A stretch of 7,019 bases of DNA, taken from assembly GCA_022722495.1 (NCBI GenBank), contig JAIJLI010000106.1, positions 1 to 7,019 of the forward strand, in the 5' to 3' direction. Below, piece after piece: positions 5,470 to 7,019 of this stretch. A model generated the notes under the pieces. That model was not told the DNA's origin. It saw only the letters and a list, made by a program, of their open reading frames with translations, and searched no databases. The stretch comes from Dialister sp. GTDB lineage: Bacteria > Bacillota > Negativicutes > Veillonellales > Dialisteraceae. How positions within the stretch are numbered: the first letter of the stretch is position 1; each line of letters starts with the position of its first letter. The translations under genes and the position numbers were made by a program.

Positions 5470-5494
5470 AAAAGACCGCCTCGGAGGTCTTTTT
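5470..5494 (+). terminator. Intrinsic terminator of metA
   Basis: AAAAGACC (5470-5477) pairs with GGTCTTTT (5486-5493) around an 8-nt loop, with the T-run 5490-5494 at its end. The -10 region of the next transcript begins 2 nt later, so this hairpin occupies the place where a -35 box would be. Confidence 0.85.
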
Positions 5495-5495
5495 A

Positions 5496-5504
5496 TGCTA
5501 TAAT
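5496..5504 (+). promoter_or_regulatory. Extended -10 promoter of the toxin mRNA
   Basis: TGCTATAAT is a perfect extended -10 element (TGnTATAAT). No -35 match exists at the right distance because the metA terminator lies there. The predicted start is at about A5510/G5511, so the RNA would begin with AGGTGCCA. Confidence 0.75.
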
Positions 5505-5564
5505 AGGTCAGGTGCCATCAGCAAGCACGGTAGCGGTATGTTTTCTGCCCCTGCGTTCCACAAC

Positions 5565-5571
5565 AAAGGGG
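5565..5571 (+). promoter_or_regulatory. Toxin ribosome binding site, maskable by CCCCT
   Basis: AAAGGGG lies 9 nt before ATG 5581. Its AGGGG (5567-5571) is exactly complementary to CCCCT at 5548-5552, which could close a 14-nt loop and hide the site. Masked ribosome binding sites of this kind are known in type I toxin mRNAs such as BsrG. Confidence 0.6.
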
Positions 5572-5580
5572 ATGATGCCA

Positions 5581-5649
5581 ATGACTGCATATGATTTTTT
5601 GACAGTTGTGGTTTATCTAACCCTCTGTATCGTAGCGATACGAAAATAA
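5581..5649 (+). CDS. Small hydrophobic peptide, putative type I toxin (holin-like/TxpA-like)
   Basis: A 22-residue ORF: MTAYDFLTVVVYLTLCIVAI then RK and stop. A single hydrophobic stretch (about residues 6-20) is long enough to enter the membrane, and the peptide ends in two basic residues. The Met-Thr/Ser-x-Tyr-[acidic]-x-Leu opening followed by one membrane helix resembles the putative holin-like toxin and TxpA group of type I toxins as I remember them. At 22 residues it is shorter than most of these. In-frame ATGs at 5572 and 5575 exist but sit too close to the AAAGGGG site; 5581 has 9-nt spacing. It has its own promoter and a ~70-nt 5' leader. A convergent antisense RNA covers the 3' part of its message. 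If real, the peptide would depolarise or damage the cell membrane when unrepressed. Homology is from memory and function is inferred. Confidence 0.6.
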   Translation: MTAYDFLTVVVYLTLCIVAIRK

Positions 5650-5670
5650 AATCTTTTTCATTCATTCCAT

Positions 5671-5718
5671 CAACAGAAAAACCGCCTCTCCCTTCACAGT
5701 TTGGCGGTTAATCTGTTG
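5671..5718 (-). terminator. Terminator of the antisense RNA
   Basis: On the minus strand AACCGCC (5709-5703) pairs with GGCGGTT (5686-5680), followed by TTTTT (5681-5677), a good intrinsic terminator. An outer arm CAACAGA/TCTGTTG (5671-5677 with 5712-5718) extends the inverted repeat to 48 bp. The plus-strand toxin mRNA folds the same hairpin but lacks a T-run after it, so it should read through. Confidence 0.75.
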
Positions 5719-5759
5719 AACTATTAGGGGGCCATCCGTTGCCGTTTGGCACCTTTTCT
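5676..5759 (-). ncRNA. Putative antisense antitoxin RNA (RatA-like arrangement)
   Basis: A predicted transcript of about 85 nt, from a start near 5759 (7 nt past the minus-strand -10) to the T-run at 5681-5677. It contains no credible ORF. It is fully complementary to the distal part of the toxin mRNA, downstream of the toxin stop codon, so it would form a long duplex suited to RNase III cleavage. This 3'-overlapping convergent layout matches RatA against TxpA in Bacillus subtilis. The RNA start begins AGAAAAGGTGCCA, sharing AGGTGCCA with the predicted toxin mRNA start. Transcription is predicted, not shown. Confidence 0.58.
5729..5759 (+). terminator. Possible end of the toxin mRNA
   Basis: GGGCCA (5729-5734) can pair with TGGC-A-CC (5747-5753, one bulged A), followed by TTTTCTATT. 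An alternative tiny stem is TGCC-GTTT-GGCA (5740-5751). Both are weak. If transcription stops here, the mRNA is about 250 nt and includes the TGGCACCT that matches its own 5' end. Confidence 0.42.
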
Positions 5760-5765
5760 ATTGCT

Positions 5766-5794
5766 ATTATACCATAAGGAAATTCGTTGTCCAA
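5766..5794 (-). promoter_or_regulatory. Promoter of the antisense RNA
   Basis: On the minus strand, TATAAT (5771 to 5766) is preceded by TGG, forming an extended -10. TGGACA (5793 to 5788), 5 of 6 matches to TTGACA, lies 16 nt upstream. This is stronger than the toxin promoter, as expected where the antitoxin must be in excess. Confidence 0.78.
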
Positions 5795-5838
5795 TGAAAA
5801 ATGGTATCCTGCCCTTCCCTGCTCCATCTTTATACTCT

Positions 5839-5902
5839 GCGGTGCTTTTCATTTTTTTGCACCGCACCGCCATTTCTCATTTTTAATTTCACATTTCTCA
5901 TT
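5839..5902. repeat. Inverted repeat and 11-bp direct repeats
   Basis: GCGGTGC (5839-5845) and GCACCGC (5859-5865) form a 7-bp stem with a T-rich loop. CATTTCTCATT occurs exactly twice (5871-5881 and 5892-5902) with a 21-bp period. The stretch 5795-5906 contains no ORF or promoter I can support. Confidence 0.65.
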
Positions 5903-5906
5903 CAAT

Positions 5907-5934
5907 AAAAAAGACCGCCGAAGCGGTCTTTTTT
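5907..5934. terminator. Bidirectional terminator, mainly of the TRAP permease gene
   Basis: AAAAAAGACCGC-CGAA-GCGGTCTTTTTT is a perfect 12-bp stem with a tetraloop and T-runs in both directions. On the minus strand it lies 15 nt after the permease stop codon. On the plus strand it would catch any read-through from the toxin locus. Confidence 0.92.
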
Positions 5935-5948
5935 ATTTGCCCTATGCC

Positions 5949-7019
5949 CTATTTCAGTACAGACGGCAGCCAGGTGGCAATGCCCGGGAAGAAGCAGAGA
6001 AGCGCGATCTCCAGCACCATGATGAAAGCAAAAGGTGCAGAGCCGGCGATGATATCCTGGATCGAGCTGTCCTCGCTGATGCCCTTGATGACGAAGAGAT
6101 TCATGCCGACCGGCGGTGTAATGAGGGCCAGCTCCATATTGATCAGGAGCACGACATTGAACCAGATGGGATCGAAGCCCAGCGCCTTAATGATCGGGTA
6201 GAGCATCGGCAGCGTGATGAGGATGATGGAAACTGTTTCCAGCACACACCCCAGAATGAGCAGCACGATATTGATGCCGATGAGGATGACCCAGCGGTTC
6301 ATATGCCCTTCCGTCACGAGAGACATGAGCGCCTGCGGGACCTGCAGCACAGTCAGGATATAGCCGAAGAGCATAGCGCCGACCATGATGGCAAAGATCA
6401 TGCAGGATGTCTTGATGGTCGAGCGGAGGATCCCCGGCATATCACTGACAGAAAGGCTCCTGTAGACGAAGAATGTGATGACGAGCGCATAGATCGTGCC
6501 GACAGCAGCGGCTTCCGTCGGCGTGAAAACGCCGGTATAGATACCGCCGATGATGATGACCGGCAGCAGGAGCCCCCAGATATTTTCACGGAGCGCTTTC
6601 ATCTTTTCTTCCGTCGAAGCCTTTTCTTCTCTTGGCTTATTCCAAGAGGCAATGACGATGTACGCCACGAAAGCAAGCGTCAAAAGCGCACCCGGTACGA
6701 CGCCGGACATGAACAGCTTTCCGACGGATTCATCGGTGATGGTACCGTAAAGGATCATCGGAATGGACGGCGGGATGAGGATGCCGAGGGTACCGCCGGC
6801 AGCGACAGAGCCGACGACGAGCTTTCTGTCATAGCCGCGCTTCAGCATTTCCGGGATCGCCATCGCACCGATGGTGACCGCAGTCGCCACAGAGGAACCG
6901 GAGATCGCCGCAAAGATCGCACAGGCGAAAATAGTCGCGATGCCAAGGCCGCCGGGAAGATGGCCCATCCACTTGCTGCCAAGCTCGAAAAGCCCGCTGC
7001 CGACCTTGCCCGTCAGCAT
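5949..7019 (-). CDS. TRAP transporter large permease (DctM family), N-terminus outside the window
   Basis: The C-terminal 356 residues of a DctM/TRAP-T large membrane subunit, out of about 425-430 in a full protein. The Met encoded at 7019-7017 is internal, because the family usually has two more membrane helices before this point. Visible signatures are GHLPGGL (residues 19-25 of the visible part) with FAAISGSSVATA (36-47), GTLGILIPPSIPMILYG (76-92), GVFTPTEAAAVG (163-174) and NMELALITPPVGMNLFVIKG (294-313), between about nine to ten hydrophobic segments. It ends PGIATWLPSVLK. TRAP transporters use a sodium gradient with a periplasmic binding protein (DctP) and a small subunit (DctQ) to import carboxylates or related solutes. 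Those partners would lie upstream, beyond 7019. Substrate cannot be read from this subunit. The gene ends at the terminator 5907-5934. Confidence 0.96.
   Translation of the reverse strand: MLTGKVGSGLFELGSKWMGHLPGGLGIATIFACAIFAAISGSSVATAVTIGAMAIPEMLKRGYDRKLVVGSVAAGGTLGILIPPSIPMILYGTITDESVGKLFMSGVVPGALLTLAFVAYIVIASWNKPREEKASTEEKMKALRENIWGLLLPVIIIGGIYTGVFTPTEAAAVGTIYALVITFFVYRSLSVSDMPGILRSTIKTSCMIFAIMVGAMLFGYILTVLQVPQALMSLVTEGHMNRWVILIGINIVLLILGCVLETVSIILITLPMLYPIIKALGFDPIWFNVVLLINMELALITPPVGMNLFVIKGISEDSSIQDIIAGSAPFAFIMVLEIALLCFFPGIATWLPSVLK

Noticed and set aside
5461..5580. Upstream extension of the small peptide from ATG 5461
   Set aside because: It would run through the metA terminator and the toxin promoter. 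The predicted mRNA starts near 5510, after that ATG.

Overview
The window looks like chromosomal DNA from a Bacillota (Firmicutes-type) bacterium. A methionine T-box riboswitch, strong AAGGAGG-type ribosome binding sites, a TTG start, sigma-A-like promoters and short U-tract terminators all point that way. The coding DNA is GC-rich and the spacers are AT-rich. With a TRAP carboxylate transporter present, a Negativicutes member (Veillonella/Megasphaera/Selenomonas relatives) is my best guess. The genus is not established.

Layout. 14-163: tRNA-Gln and tRNA-His on the minus strand, with a textbook promoter at 206-234. 382-440: a -10 box and a terminator-like hairpin ahead of fchA. 480-1103: folate cyclodeaminase/cyclohydrolase family protein. 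1104-1275: a spacer of 9-bp repeats around a long hairpin. 1289-2896: ClC-type H+/Cl- exchanger with a C-terminal TrkA-C domain. 2897-3125: a second repeat and hairpin spacer. 3147-3914: unrecognised protein with a C-terminal TM2 membrane domain. 4034-4330: promoter and Met T-box. 4422-5366: MetA-family homoserine O-acyltransferase, with Glu at the position that predicts acetyl-CoA use. 5470-5494: metA terminator. 5496-5794: a compact locus that looks like a type I toxin-antitoxin system. 5907-5934: bidirectional terminator. 5949-7019: minus-strand TRAP large permease (DctM family), cut by the window edge.

How the parts fit. metA is controlled by uncharged tRNA-Met: the specifier is ATG, and the T-box UGGU matches a tRNA ending ACCA. 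Low charged tRNA-Met should therefore open the first committed step of methionine synthesis. The other large genes look like independent units (one-carbon metabolism, ion homeostasis, solute uptake) separated by repeat-bearing spacers.

The most interesting part is 5496-5794. A 22-residue hydrophobic peptide (5581-5649) lies behind an extended -10 promoter and a strong Shine-Dalgarno that can be masked by an upstream CCCCT. A convergent minus-strand promoter and terminator define a predicted ~85-nt RNA antisense to the 3' end of the peptide mRNA. The predicted mRNA 5' end is exactly complementary over 8 nt to its 3' end. This is the architecture of TxpA/RatA-like type I toxin-antitoxin systems. 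A family of dispersed short repeats (GGTTCAAGG units and AGTCCCCAGTCACC) also marks several gene boundaries.
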